DNA from: Minisyncoccota bacterium
GTDB lineage: Bacteria; Patescibacteriota; Minisyncoccia; Phycocordibacterales; UBA2100
Direction: 5' to 3'
NCBI GenBank assembly: GCA_031291875.1
Contig: JARLIE010000300.1
Span: forward strand, 1 to 47,551
Length of the DNA stretch: 47,551 nt
In this document: piece by piece, positions 34,313 to 41,623 of the stretch
Position numbering within the stretch: the stretch's first letter is position 1
Layout: each line of letters starts with the position of its first letter
Notes under the pieces: model-generated
What the model was told of the DNA's origin: nothing
Database searches by the model: none
Seen by the model: the letters and a program-made list of their open reading frames with translations, nothing else
Program-made: the position numbers and the translations under genes

Positions 34313-34654
34313 ATGTTCGCGTTCCTCTATAATCCCGCGATCGCATGGATTCTCGTTGTGGTCGCCACGGTTATTGAAACGGCTTGGTTCGTCGTTCTCA
34401 AGCAATCTTCCGGGCTACAGGCGTGGCCATGGAACCTTATTGGTTATCTTATGGTTTTTCTGGATATACCATTGCTTTCAATTGCACTTAAAAATCTTCC
34501 CGCTGGCAGTGTTTATGCCTTCTGGACGGGAACTTCCGCCGTTGCGATTGCAATAATCGGCATTTGGTTCTTCGGGGAATCCACCAGTTTCTGGAGACTC
34601 TTTTTTATTGGAATAGTCGTGATTGGCATAATTGGAGTAAATCTCACTGGTTGA
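34313..34654 (+). CDS. Small multidrug resistance (SMR)-family transporter
   Basis: A 113-aa four-helix membrane protein. Helix 1 carries the essential Glu (ATVIETAWFVVLK). Later comes SVYAFWTGTSAVAIAIIGIWFFGES, matching the YAxWxGxGA and FGE blocks of EmrE/SugE. These dimeric antiporters export cationic drugs or guanidinium; which one is not decided here. The start at 34313 (MFAFLYNPAIAW) gives family length; a GTG six codons upstream is possible. Confidence 0.87.
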   Translation: MFAFLYNPAIAWILVVVATVIETAWFVVLKQSSGLQAWPWNLIGYLMVFLDIPLLSIALKNLPAGSVYAFWTGTSAVAIAIIGIWFFGESTSFWRLFFIGIVVIGIIGVNLTG

Positions 34655-34664
34655 GTAAGCGATA

Positions 34665-34701
34665 TCCAAAAAACAAAATAGCCCGCATCTTAGGGCTATT
34701 T
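34665..34701. terminator. Terminator shared by the convergent SMR and 63-aa genes
   Basis: AAATAGCCC (34676-34684) pairs with GGGCTATTT (34693-34701). On the minus strand it is followed by a T-rich tail (TTTTGTTTTTT). Confidence 0.8.
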
Positions 34702-34725
34702 GAGGTCTACAAAAGAGAGTGTTTC

Positions 34726-34917
34726 TTATCGAGAATTGTGGCGTCCGAGATACCAGACTCGAAGTGCCGGAAGTATCGCGATTGATAGGATTGCTGCAAT
34801 GATTTTTCCCCAACGGGAATGTTCTCCTGTGAGAATTAAGAAAAACCAGATATAGATGTTGATGTCGCTGGGGAGTGCGAAAAGTTCAGCCGTGTATTCG
34901 TCGAAGAACTTCCTCAT
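34726..34917 (-). CDS. 63-aa membrane protein with strong SD
   Basis: A small protein, MRKFFDEYTAELFALPSD, followed by one or two hydrophobic segments (INIYIWFFLILTG; IIAAILSIAILPALRVWYL) and a basic end. Family not recognised. The ATG at 34917 has AGGAGG 5 nt upstream, so it belongs to the SD-led minority of genes in this window. A GTG at 34923 would overlap the SD. The terminator at 34665 fits its 3' end. Confidence 0.6.
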   Translation of the reverse strand: MRKFFDEYTAELFALPSDINIYIWFFLILTGEHSRWGKIIAAILSIAILPALRVWYLGRHNSR

Positions 34918-35055
34918 GACCACCTCCTTAGGTCGTTCTGCTAGAACGCTACCATGACGCTAGAGCAGAGACAAAGAAATCACTGATCCGGCTCACGCTT
35001 GCATCGGCTCGCGAGCCGACGCCATTTCATTTGGAGATTTGGTAATATCATAGAT

Positions 35056-35619
35056 ATGAGAAAACTAATTGTATTTAGTCATTTATCACTCGATGGAATA
35101 GCGGCGATACCTAGCGGTAATTTGAATTGGATTTCCTATGATAAAGACTTGCAAGCGTGGGCCGAGACAATCGTGGCGGATACAAGCACTGCTTTGTATG
35201 GTCGTGTTACGTATGAACTGATGAAATACTGGAAAACAGTTCCCTTGAATCCAGACGCCTCAAAACACGATCTAGAGCATGCGCGCTGGATTGAAAATGT
35301 GGAGAAAATAGTTGTTTCAGAGCCTGATCTGATACCGGATTGGAATAATGCAAGGGTAATCAGTGAAAATATTGAAGCGGAAATTCTAAAACTAAAAGAG
35401 CAGCCAGGCAAAAACATCACCGTATTCGGGAGCCCGACGGTTGCAAATCTTCTCATCAAGATTGGGCTGGCGGATGAATTTCAGCTTTCAATTAATCCAG
35501 TAATCCTGGGTGATGGAAAGTTCCTCTTTAAAGACATCAACAATACAAAATTAAAGCTTCTTGAAGAAAACAGCTTTGCATCGGGTGTAACCACGCTTCA
35601 TTATCAACTAATAAAATAG
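35056..35619 (+). CDS. Dihydrofolate reductase-like (RibD C-terminal domain) protein
   Basis: A 187-aa protein of the RibD_C/DHFR-like fold: MRKLIVFSHLSLDGIAA, then ALYGRVTYELMKYW, the NADPH-site motif TVFGSPTVANLLIKIGLADE and the end strand FASGVTTLHYQL. Stand-alone members are common in bacteria and their substrate is mostly unknown; they are not proven folate reductases. A TGG-extended TAATAT (35043-35048) lies 7 nt before the ATG, so a leaderless start is favoured over the longer frame from 34999. Confidence 0.88.
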   Translation: MRKLIVFSHLSLDGIAAIPSGNLNWISYDKDLQAWAETIVADTSTALYGRVTYELMKYWKTVPLNPDASKHDLEHARWIENVEKIVVSEPDLIPDWNNARVISENIEAEILKLKEQPGKNITVFGSPTVANLLIKIGLADEFQLSINPVILGDGKFLFKDINNTKLKLLEENSFASGVTTLHYQLIK

Positions 35620-35750
35620 GCCCTATACCGTTGAAAAATGGGGTCCGACTCCACTTATTTCGTCCACAATATAAGGCGAAACAAATCGGCTTAGTATGAC
35701 GTATTATGGGGGGACAGGTTGTTTATTAATAGTAACTGTTTATAGGTTCT
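35620..35750. other. Intergenic stretch with REP-like motif
   Basis: No gene. It contains GGGGTCCGACTCC (about 35640-35652), a short imperfect hairpin that resembles the GGGGTC...GACCCC motifs flanking REP-associated tyrosine transposase targets. This is a single weak copy and could be chance. Confidence 0.2.
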
Positions 35751-36203
35751 ATGTATAAAAAAGTATTAGCTACCACGGTCTTGATCACAGGATTGGCTGC
35801 CGCAGTGCCGGCTTTCGCACAATCGACCACGACCCCGGCTGTGACGACAAGTACGTCTTCAACGGTTACGACGAAGATTGCTTGTGTAGGAGCTGCTGTG
35901 AATGCGCGCGAGCACTCGATCGGCACCGCGATGAGCACGCTCACTACAGCAGAGAACTCTGCATATAGCGCACGTGCGACCGCACTTCAGCAGGCATACA
36001 CACTGACAACACTCAGTGCAGTAAAAGCTGCTGTAAAGACCGCATGGTCGACGTTCTCTTCCTCAATGAAGAGTGCGCGCCAGACGTGGCAGACTTCACG
36101 CAACAGCGCATGGGCGACATACCGCACAGCAGCAGTTGCTTGCAAAGCTCCCGCCGGAACTGGTGACGGAGTAAATTCAGGAAGCGAGGCAAGTGGTAAC
36201 TAA
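35751..36203 (+). CDS. Secreted helical protein, unknown
   Basis: A 150-aa protein with a signal peptide (1-23, cleavage after PAFAQ) and a Thr/Ser linker. The helical core is rich in Ala, Thr and Trp (KIACVGAAVNAREHSIG, TAWSTFSSSMKSARQTW, SAWATYRTAAVACK) with a pair of cysteines that could form a disulfide. I recall this type as frequent in Parcubacteria; the function is unknown. A strong terminator follows. Confidence 0.8.
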   Translation: MYKKVLATTVLITGLAAAVPAFAQSTTTPAVTTSTSSTVTTKIACVGAAVNAREHSIGTAMSTLTTAENSAYSARATALQQAYTLTTLSAVKAAVKTAWSTFSSSMKSARQTWQTSRNSAWATYRTAAVACKAPAGTGDGVNSGSEASGN

Positions 36204-36218
36204 TTTCTAGTGCCAAGT

Positions 36219-36255
36219 ACACAAAAGCCGCTTTAAAGAGCGGCTTTTGTGTTTT
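36219..36255 (+). terminator. Intrinsic terminator
   Basis: A 14-bp perfect stem (36219-36232 with 36239-36252) with a T-rich end. Confidence 0.9.
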
Positions 36256-36271
36256 CATGCTTCGCAAGTGA

Positions 36272-36706
36272 GTGTACGTAGATTGCATTACCGTGACGCA
36301 ATGGATCTATGGTTACCGGAGTGAGATTCTAAAAGCGGCACTAAAAGCCTTCCAGATCGCAAGTAATATTGAGCTTGCAACTGGCTACTTTGGTCCTAAA
36401 ACGCATGCGCTCATTAAAACTTTGGCAAACGCGTCTTCTACGGCATCCGTCATTTCAATGGCAACTTCCACAGCATTTACTCGTGATCTTCAGGAAGGTA
36501 TGAGCGGCCCAGACGTTACGCTTTTGCAAACATTGCTCATACACGACAATGCAGGCCCCGCCGCTCAAACGCTCTTACAAACTGGTACCAGCACCTACTT
36601 TGGCTCCGTCACGAAAGCGGCCTTAATCGAATATCAGCAACAGCAGAACATTGTTCCGGCCCTAGGGTATTTCGGCCTTAAAACAAGGGCGATCATGGTT
36701 CAGTGA
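36272..36706 (+). CDS. Peptidoglycan-binding-domain protein, N-terminally truncated
   Basis: A 144-aa frame with the second half of one PG-binding-like domain (ALKAFQIASNIELATGYFG, KTHALI) and one complete copy (FTRDLQEGMSGPDVTLLQ to YFGSVTKAALIEYQ and GYFGLKTRAIM). There is no signal peptide, and an in-frame TGA directly precedes the GTG start. The first domain is therefore cut, and this is probably a remnant of a longer surface protein like the one at 27803. Expression is uncertain. Confidence 0.6.
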   Translation: MYVDCITVTQWIYGYRSEILKAALKAFQIASNIELATGYFGPKTHALIKTLANASSTASVISMATSTAFTRDLQEGMSGPDVTLLQTLLIHDNAGPAAQTLLQTGTSTYFGSVTKAALIEYQQQQNIVPALGYFGLKTRAIMVQ

Positions 36707-36876
36707 CAGGCGGGGAAATGTACTCTAAAAGTGGGGTTGGGGTACCCCGGCTCTATATTTGGGGTAATCTGAATTTGCAATGAACCCTAGCAAATCAAGC
36801 TAACCATTGAGGAAATAAGCCAAGATTTCGATGTGGATAACCTTGTGTAATTTGCGCAATTTGATATACTCACACA

Positions 36877-36929
36877 CGAATCAATACGAAAGAGGGCCCA
36901 AAAGGTGTTAGTGCCTAAGGGCCCTTTTT
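36877..36929 (+). ncRNA. Short promoter-terminator unit, candidate small RNA
   Basis: TGA-extended TATACT (36865-36870) predicts a start near 36877. About 50 nt later a hairpin (AGGGCCC 36893-36899 with GGGCCCT 36919-36925, inner AGG/CCT) is followed by five T. No start codon lies at the 5' end. The hairpin could also simply terminate the convergent NYN gene. The upstream 36707-36864 holds no recognisable gene. Confidence 0.4.
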
Positions 36930-36933
36930 CAAT

Positions 36934-37452
36934 TTATGCGTGCTTATATTCAATCTTTTTCCGTACATCTGCGTCTCCAAGATTGGCAAAAAATTCACTC
37001 CCCATCTTTTTATACAGAGAGGAGGCAAACTCGGAATTAGGGAAAAGCATTTTCCCGAACTTCTCTTTCTTGATTAGGAAATCAACCATCTTTTTATAGT
37101 CGCCATCTCCTGAGACGATATAAATCTTTCCCGTCAACTCACCCTCAACGAGCTTTCTCATCACATTAAAAATGATGTCACAATCAACATTTCCTTTCTT
37201 TTTACCCTTAAGCGCTGCGGAATGCTCACGAAAGGAAAGAATAAATCCTGCTTTTTGAAGATTATCGTAGAGATCTTGTTCACCCTCTGAGATATAGCCC
37301 AAGAAGTAATAGGCTTCTCCAACTTTGTATTTATCTTTTAGGTAGGTGCGTAAACGTGCGTGATTTACGGCCCAACCTTTCTCCTTAGTGCCCAAATGTA
37401 GATTTTGTCCATCGATGAAGGCGAGATTGGGATTTTGCGGATCGATTGTCAT
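36934..37452 (-). CDS. NYN-domain (LabA/DUF88-like) RNase-like protein
   Basis: A 172-aa PIN-like fold protein. Conserved acidic residues are seen in LAFIDGQNLHLG, NVDCDIIFNVMRK and YIVSGDGDYKKMVDFL, the expected metal-binding Asp set. NYN proteins are predicted RNases acting in RNA processing or defence. The ATG at 37452 gives MTIDPQNPNLAF; eight more residues to 37476 are possible. It is the first gene of the AT-rich island running to 42.9 kb. Confidence 0.87.
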   Translation of the reverse strand: MTIDPQNPNLAFIDGQNLHLGTKEKGWAVNHARLRTYLKDKYKVGEAYYFLGYISEGEQDLYDNLQKAGFILSFREHSAALKGKKKGNVDCDIIFNVMRKLVEGELTGKIYIVSGDGDYKKMVDFLIKKEKFGKMLFPNSEFASSLYKKMGSEFFANLGDADVRKKIEYKHA

Positions 37453-37528
37453 AAAATAGCCGATAAGGCTTCGCAAATAATACCATTTTTAGCCTCTAAT
37501 AAATCGTGGGAAAAACCTCCATTATTAA

Positions 37529-37554
37529 CTTCGCACACTCGAGGTTGTGCGAAG
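37529..37554. repeat. 9-bp hairpin
   Basis: CTTCGCACA (37529-37537) pairs with TGTGCGAAG (37546-37554). It has no T tail and lies between the NYN and nuclease genes; role unknown. Confidence 0.5.
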
Positions 37555-37620
37555 CTAGCATCCCTACAATAAATGCGAAAGGGGAGTGTGTGGACAAAGA
37601 TCATGGCTCACCGAATTTAA

Positions 37621-37648
37621 GAAAAACCACCTTCATTGCGAAGGTGGT
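37621..37648 (-). terminator. Terminator overlapping the end of the nuclease-like gene
   Basis: ACCACCTTC (37626-37634) pairs with GAAGGTGGT (37640-37648). On the minus strand a TTTTTC tail follows. The stop codon (37633-37635) lies inside the stem. Confidence 0.8.
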
Positions 37649-38184
37649 CCGAGGATTTTTTCGATCGATTGGAATAAGTCGATCATTTCTTCGCATCGCG
37701 CATAGACATCCGGATCGATATGCCAGCGTTCCTGGTCCAGCACTGATTCCGCGCCTTCAATATGACCATGTGACATCTTGTAGGGCGAGTGATATACAAG
37801 CATCCTTGAACCCTTAACGTGCGGCGCATGATGCAAATATTGTATGACGATGAGAGTTGGCTGCCAGGGACTGTTCCTTACTTCCTCAACAATTTCCCAA
37901 TTTCGTGGCAACCAGCCATCCCAGCAGAACTTCACCTCTACAAACTCTCTTTCGAGCTTCGGTGCTTCACCTTCCTTTGGAAGAAGCAGATAGAAGTCCG
38001 GCATGCCGCTTAGTTGATTTTTTAGTCCGGCATTGAAATTCACGTCACGGGTCGGTAGGAGCGGACGAATCCACTCGTATCCCGTCCTACGAATATCAAC
38101 GCCGGAACCCCGAAACATCATTTCAGTAATTGCTTCGGCAAAACGCCCTTTGAAAGGGCTCTGATAGTTCAGTTTTTCTCCCAC
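37633..38184 (-). CDS. PD-(D/E)XK nuclease-like protein
   Basis: A 183-aa protein with a probable PD-(D/E)XK core: an N-terminal helix with Glu (FKGRFAEAITEMMF), then SGMPDFYLLLP (Asp) and, after a loop, REFVEVKFCWDGW (ExK). Strand and helix order fits small restriction-like nucleases. Its target is unknown. The GTG at 38184 is chosen because GGAGG lies 8 nt upstream; a TTG at 38199 is less likely. It sits between the NYN protein and the endonuclease/ATPase cassette. Confidence 0.65.
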   Translation of the reverse strand: MGEKLNYQSPFKGRFAEAITEMMFRGSGVDIRRTGYEWIRPLLPTRDVNFNAGLKNQLSGMPDFYLLLPKEGEAPKLEREFVEVKFCWDGWLPRNWEIVEEVRNSPWQPTLIVIQYLHHAPHVKGSRMLVYHSPYKMSHGHIEGAESVLDQERWHIDPDVYARCEEMIDLFQSIEKILGPPSQ

Positions 38185-38278
38185 AGCATCATCCTCCAAT
38201 GTTCATGTACTTGCTTAGGCATACCACGGGAATCGGTAGACTGTAAATTTGTTCACGAAATGATAGAGATTCCATAGA

Positions 38279-38284
38279 TATACT
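38279..38284 (+). promoter_or_regulatory. -10 box upstream of the defence-like operon
   Basis: TATACT about 48 nt before the ATG at 38327 could drive the small membrane protein and the endonuclease gene behind it. Confidence 0.45.
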
Positions 38285-38326
38285 GCCGGTTGACATCAGA
38301 AGAAGCTAGGAGGATGCTTTCAGAAT

Positions 38327-38557
38327 ATGAGCAAAAGGGGGCTCAAGCTCACAGAGAAGCAATTCGCTTGGCTTCTCTTCTTAGCTATGTTTGCGGCTTA
38401 TTTTATAGTCTATTTCGCTGGATCGTACCTGCGTAATTGCATTTTCGTTTGGCCTCCTCGTTTTGACATTAAGGCGTGTTGGGATGAGCAGATACAGCCG
38501 GCACAACAGAATGCGGCGGAAAATGCATACAATTTTCTACCCGACATAAAGTTTTAA
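38327..38557 (+). CDS. Small membrane protein at the head of the HNH/ATPase cassette
   Basis: A 76-aa protein: basic start (MSKRGLKLTEKQ), one membrane helix (about 13-34, FAWLLFLAMFAAYFIVYFAG) and an extracytoplasmic tail with two Cys (NCIFVWPP, KACWDEQ). Family not recognised. AGGAGG lies 13 nt upstream, which is long. An overlapping 40-codon frame starts directly at that AGGAGG and is less likely. The HNH gene follows after 8 nt, so this may be part of the same unit. Confidence 0.55.
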   Translation: MSKRGLKLTEKQFAWLLFLAMFAAYFIVYFAGSYLRNCIFVWPPRFDIKACWDEQIQPAQQNAAENAYNFLPDIKF

Positions 38558-38565
38558 ATATCGAC

Positions 38566-39282
38566 ATGGCAATACCTAACGCTCAGTACGAGATACCGGT
38601 CTTGAAGGCACTAATAAAATTAGGTGGAAGATCGACGGTTCAAGAAATTTATCCTGTAGTGGAAAAGATAATGTTCTCGCTCCTTAGGAAGAGCCCTGGA
38701 GAATATGGCAGCCACAAAAGTTCGAAGGAGCCAATATGGCACAACAAGACAAGGTGGGCCAGAGAGGCCCTAAAACAAAAACATGAACTTCTCGGTACAG
38801 AGAAAGGTGTATGGAGCATCACTCCTTTAGGGAGGGAGCGCATAGACCTTATCAGGGAATCCAAATCTGACCCCGATTCTTTAGATAGCGAAGACGACAA
38901 GCAAAACCTGCTAACGGAATATACCGACTTTTCCGAGGCGGAGTCTATCGAGAAAGTTGAAGAAGGGCGTAGGTTACTCCGCTATCACTATGTTCGAGAG
39001 CGCAATCCAAAAATCATTCACATGGCAAAACAAATTGCGCTAAAGAAATACGGAGAATTGCGTTGCGAGGTTTGCAAATTCTCGTTCAAAGAAAAATATG
39101 GGAAGCGCACGGAAACATACATTGAAGGGCATCATCGACTTTCTGTTCGCGATATGGGCCAAGGGCACAAAACCGCGGTAGAAGACATAGCTTTGTTGTG
39201 TTCAAACTGTCACAGAGCAATACACGCGAAATATCCTTATATTTCTGTTGAAGAACTAAAGGCGATTACAGTGGTCAGTTGA
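38566..39282 (+). CDS. Mrr-N / HNH restriction-type endonuclease
   Basis: A 238-aa protein. Residues 1-95 form a winged-helix Mrr_N-like domain (YEIPVLKALIKLGGRSTVQE; EPIWHNKTRWAREALK; GVWSITPLGRERI). A helical linker leads to a C-terminal HNH nuclease with zinc ligands C167/C170 (CEVC) and C212/C215 (CSNC), catalytic-type GHHRLS (H189-H190), and H216/H220. Such fusions are restriction enzymes, often cutting modified or specific DNA. It lies 77 nt before the GHKL ATPase gene. Confidence 0.88.
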   Translation: MAIPNAQYEIPVLKALIKLGGRSTVQEIYPVVEKIMFSLLRKSPGEYGSHKSSKEPIWHNKTRWAREALKQKHELLGTEKGVWSITPLGRERIDLIRESKSDPDSLDSEDDKQNLLTEYTDFSEAESIEKVEEGRRLLRYHYVRERNPKIIHMAKQIALKKYGELRCEVCKFSFKEKYGKRTETYIEGHHRLSVRDMGQGHKTAVEDIALLCSNCHRAIHAKYPYISVEELKAITVVS

Positions 39283-39359
39283 AGACTTACGTTTCATTTG
39301 GTAAGTGTTAGTATGAAGACAAGCTCGTACAGTGAAATAAGAGCTGATATACGTCAAGT

Positions 39360-40676
39360 ATGCCAGATTCCTCTAAAAGAGATATAAAAATCGAGACAGA
39401 TCCTCGGAAAAGGCTCTTCATTGAATTGCTAACCAGAGATATTTCACTAATCGACTGCATTCTGGATTTGATTGATAATTCAGTAGACAGCGCTGTTCAG
39501 CTTGCCAAATTTAAAGCCTCAGCAGGTCTTAGTAAGAAGCCAACTAAGAGACTCGCTAAGTTCCTAGTCTCCGTTAACTTATCGCCTCAAGAGTTCTCCA
39601 TCGTTGATAATGCTAAGGGGATAGACGAGATCACAGTCAAAGAGGAGGTGTTTCGTTTTGGTGCAACCAACAAAAAAAGAAATACTTCTGGTTTGAGCGT
39701 ATACGGGATAGGCATGAAAAGAGCCCTTTTTAAGATTGGGAGAGAGATCAAATTCGAGTCGAAAACGAAGGAGGAGAGGACGACCGTAAACATGGACGTC
39801 GATGAGTGGATGGGCGATGAAGAAAATTGGGCTATAAAAGGAAGCACGCAAAAGAACACTGGAAAATCTACAGGTACAAATATTGTGGTTCGGAAAATCA
39901 ATCCAGATATTGCGCGAAATTTCTCAAGCCCAGCGTTTCAAAGACTCTTGATCGATAAGATCGCAATGACACACGGCGTTTTCCTTCACAATGGCTTGCG
40001 GATTGAAGTAAATGGAACTTCAGTCAAAAGCCATATGCCGACAATAGCTTCCTCAAAACGTGTTGGGATATCTTCTAAAGTCTTTACCAAAGGAGAAGTC
40101 AAAATTCGAATAATAGCGGGGCTTTCTTCAAATGACGAAAGAGCTTCAGACGGTTGGTATGTCTTCTGTAACGGAAGAATGATCCTCGAAGGAGATAAAA
40201 GTTACCAAACTGGGTGGGGTACAAATGATCTTAGAAAGTTCCATGCAAGTACAGGCAAATTCATTGGCTTTGTTTATTTTGAAAGCAACGACGTGAGCCT
40301 GTTGCCTTGGACAACAACGAAAAACGCGGTTGATTATGATTCAGAAATATATCAATACGCATTGGGACACATGATTACCATAGCGAAGCCGATCGTTAGG
40401 TACTTGGTAAAGCAGTTTTACAAGCAGAAGAAAGACAAAAAAGGTGTGGAAGCTGCTTTGGATGGAGCAAAGGAGGTATCGGTAGCGACTGTTGGTCCAA
40501 GTTCTCTATTTTCGGTTAAGTTACCTAAAAACATAAAGGGAAATAAAGAAGAAATTGCATACGAAGTTGCGACGAAAGACATTTCGAAAGTTAGGAAATT
40601 TGAAGAAGACGAAGATATGCCAAATGAAGAGATTGGCCGTAGAACTTTTTATTACTTCTTGAACCACCAAGAGTAG
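39360..40676 (+). CDS. GHKL ATPase (MutL/Hsp90/MORC-like) of a restriction-type cassette
   Basis: A 438-aa protein with the Bergerat ATP-binding motifs: LDLIDNSVDSA (N-box, about 36-45), IVDNAKGID (G1, 81-89), YGIGMKRALF (G2, 115-124) and STGTNIVV (G3, about 169-176). A transducer-like domain follows (about 190-340, DGWYVFCNGRMIL; LLPWTTTKNAVD), and the C-terminal 90 residues are unique. GHKL ATPases linked to restriction-modification genes are a known comparative-genomics theme (MutL/MORC homologues). TATACG lies 6 nt before the ATG (leaderless). The partner gene starts 2 nt after the stop. Confidence 0.85.
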   Translation: MPDSSKRDIKIETDPRKRLFIELLTRDISLIDCILDLIDNSVDSAVQLAKFKASAGLSKKPTKRLAKFLVSVNLSPQEFSIVDNAKGIDEITVKEEVFRFGATNKKRNTSGLSVYGIGMKRALFKIGREIKFESKTKEERTTVNMDVDEWMGDEENWAIKGSTQKNTGKSTGTNIVVRKINPDIARNFSSPAFQRLLIDKIAMTHGVFLHNGLRIEVNGTSVKSHMPTIASSKRVGISSKVFTKGEVKIRIIAGLSSNDERASDGWYVFCNGRMILEGDKSYQTGWGTNDLRKFHASTGKFIGFVYFESNDVSLLPWTTTKNAVDYDSEIYQYALGHMITIAKPIVRYLVKQFYKQKKDKKGVEAALDGAKEVSVATVGPSSLFSVKLPKNIKGNKEEIAYEVATKDISKVRKFEEDEDMPNEEIGRRTFYYFLNHQE

Positions 40677-40678
40677 TC

Positions 40679-41611
40679 ATGGCGTTAAATTATCAGCTGC
40701 GCCCGGCTAAACATATTGAACGACATATATTTGTCGATGTTTTACAGCATTTAAGAAACGCTGGACACGATATTTCGAGATATCATTATGTAGGATTTGG
40801 TTCGCATCACTACGTGGATTTTATATTATTTCATCGTCTTCTATCTATCCGAACGATGACATGCGTAGAAAAGGAGGAGAGCAAAGCGAAACGAATGTCT
40901 TTCAATAAGCCCTATAAATTCATTAAACTCGAAATAGAGGACGTAATGGATTTTATGCCCAAGATCAACAATAGAGACAAATATATTGTTTGGCTTGATT
41001 TTGAATGTCATCTAAATGCAGAAGTGATGTCACACATAGCATCATTAGTTAACACACTCGCAAACGGCTCTGTTTTTATGATCACTGTCAATGCAAACCC
41101 ACCCTCAAGAGATAATTCCACTCCGCAAAGTCCAGAAGAAATCGAAAGAGAAAGGGAAAAATATTCTAAGGAACTTAGCCCATATTGTGGCACTGTGCGT
41201 AATGAAGATGTAACAAGAAAAGAACTGCCAAATCTACTAGTTCGTTCGATGAGTGCAAAAATCGCTGATGCTCTAATAGGAAGGACGAACGATGATTTCT
41301 TACAACTATTTAATTATGTTTACCAAGATGGTCAAAGAATGCTTACCTATGGAGGGATTGTTGACCAAAAGGATCGAACTCAGACAATCAAAGACTCGTT
41401 GAAACGTGTTGAACACGTAAATTATGATTCAGAACCACGCGCAATAAACGTACCTGCCTTAACAATGCGAGAGAAGCTCTTTCTGGATAAGAAAGTCCCA
41501 AAGTCGGGCACCATCCATAATATTCCTTTCGAATTAACTTCAGACGAAATCAAGAACTACGTTGAATACGCGCGGTATTACCCGACTTACCATGAAATAC
41601 AGGCGAGTTAA
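40679..41611 (+). CDS. Rossmann methyltransferase-like partner of the GHKL ATPase
   Basis: A 310-aa protein. The N-terminal half looks like a class I SAM methyltransferase: motif I YHYVGFGSHHYVDF (36-48), acidic end of strand 2 in TCVEKEES (61-68) and motif IV-like IVWLDFECHL (103-112) followed by a hydrophobic strand (GSVFMITVNANPP). It lacks the NPPY/SPPY motif of DNA amino-methyltransferases, so target and activity are unknown. It could also be a catalytically inactive binding partner. The gene starts 2 nt after the ATPase stop, so the two are translationally linked. Confidence 0.6.
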   Translation: MALNYQLRPAKHIERHIFVDVLQHLRNAGHDISRYHYVGFGSHHYVDFILFHRLLSIRTMTCVEKEESKAKRMSFNKPYKFIKLEIEDVMDFMPKINNRDKYIVWLDFECHLNAEVMSHIASLVNTLANGSVFMITVNANPPSRDNSTPQSPEEIEREREKYSKELSPYCGTVRNEDVTRKELPNLLVRSMSAKIADALIGRTNDDFLQLFNYVYQDGQRMLTYGGIVDQKDRTQTIKDSLKRVEHVNYDSEPRAINVPALTMREKLFLDKKVPKSGTIHNIPFELTSDEIKNYVEYARYYPTYHEIQAS

Positions 41612-41623
41612 TCCTCTGTAGAG

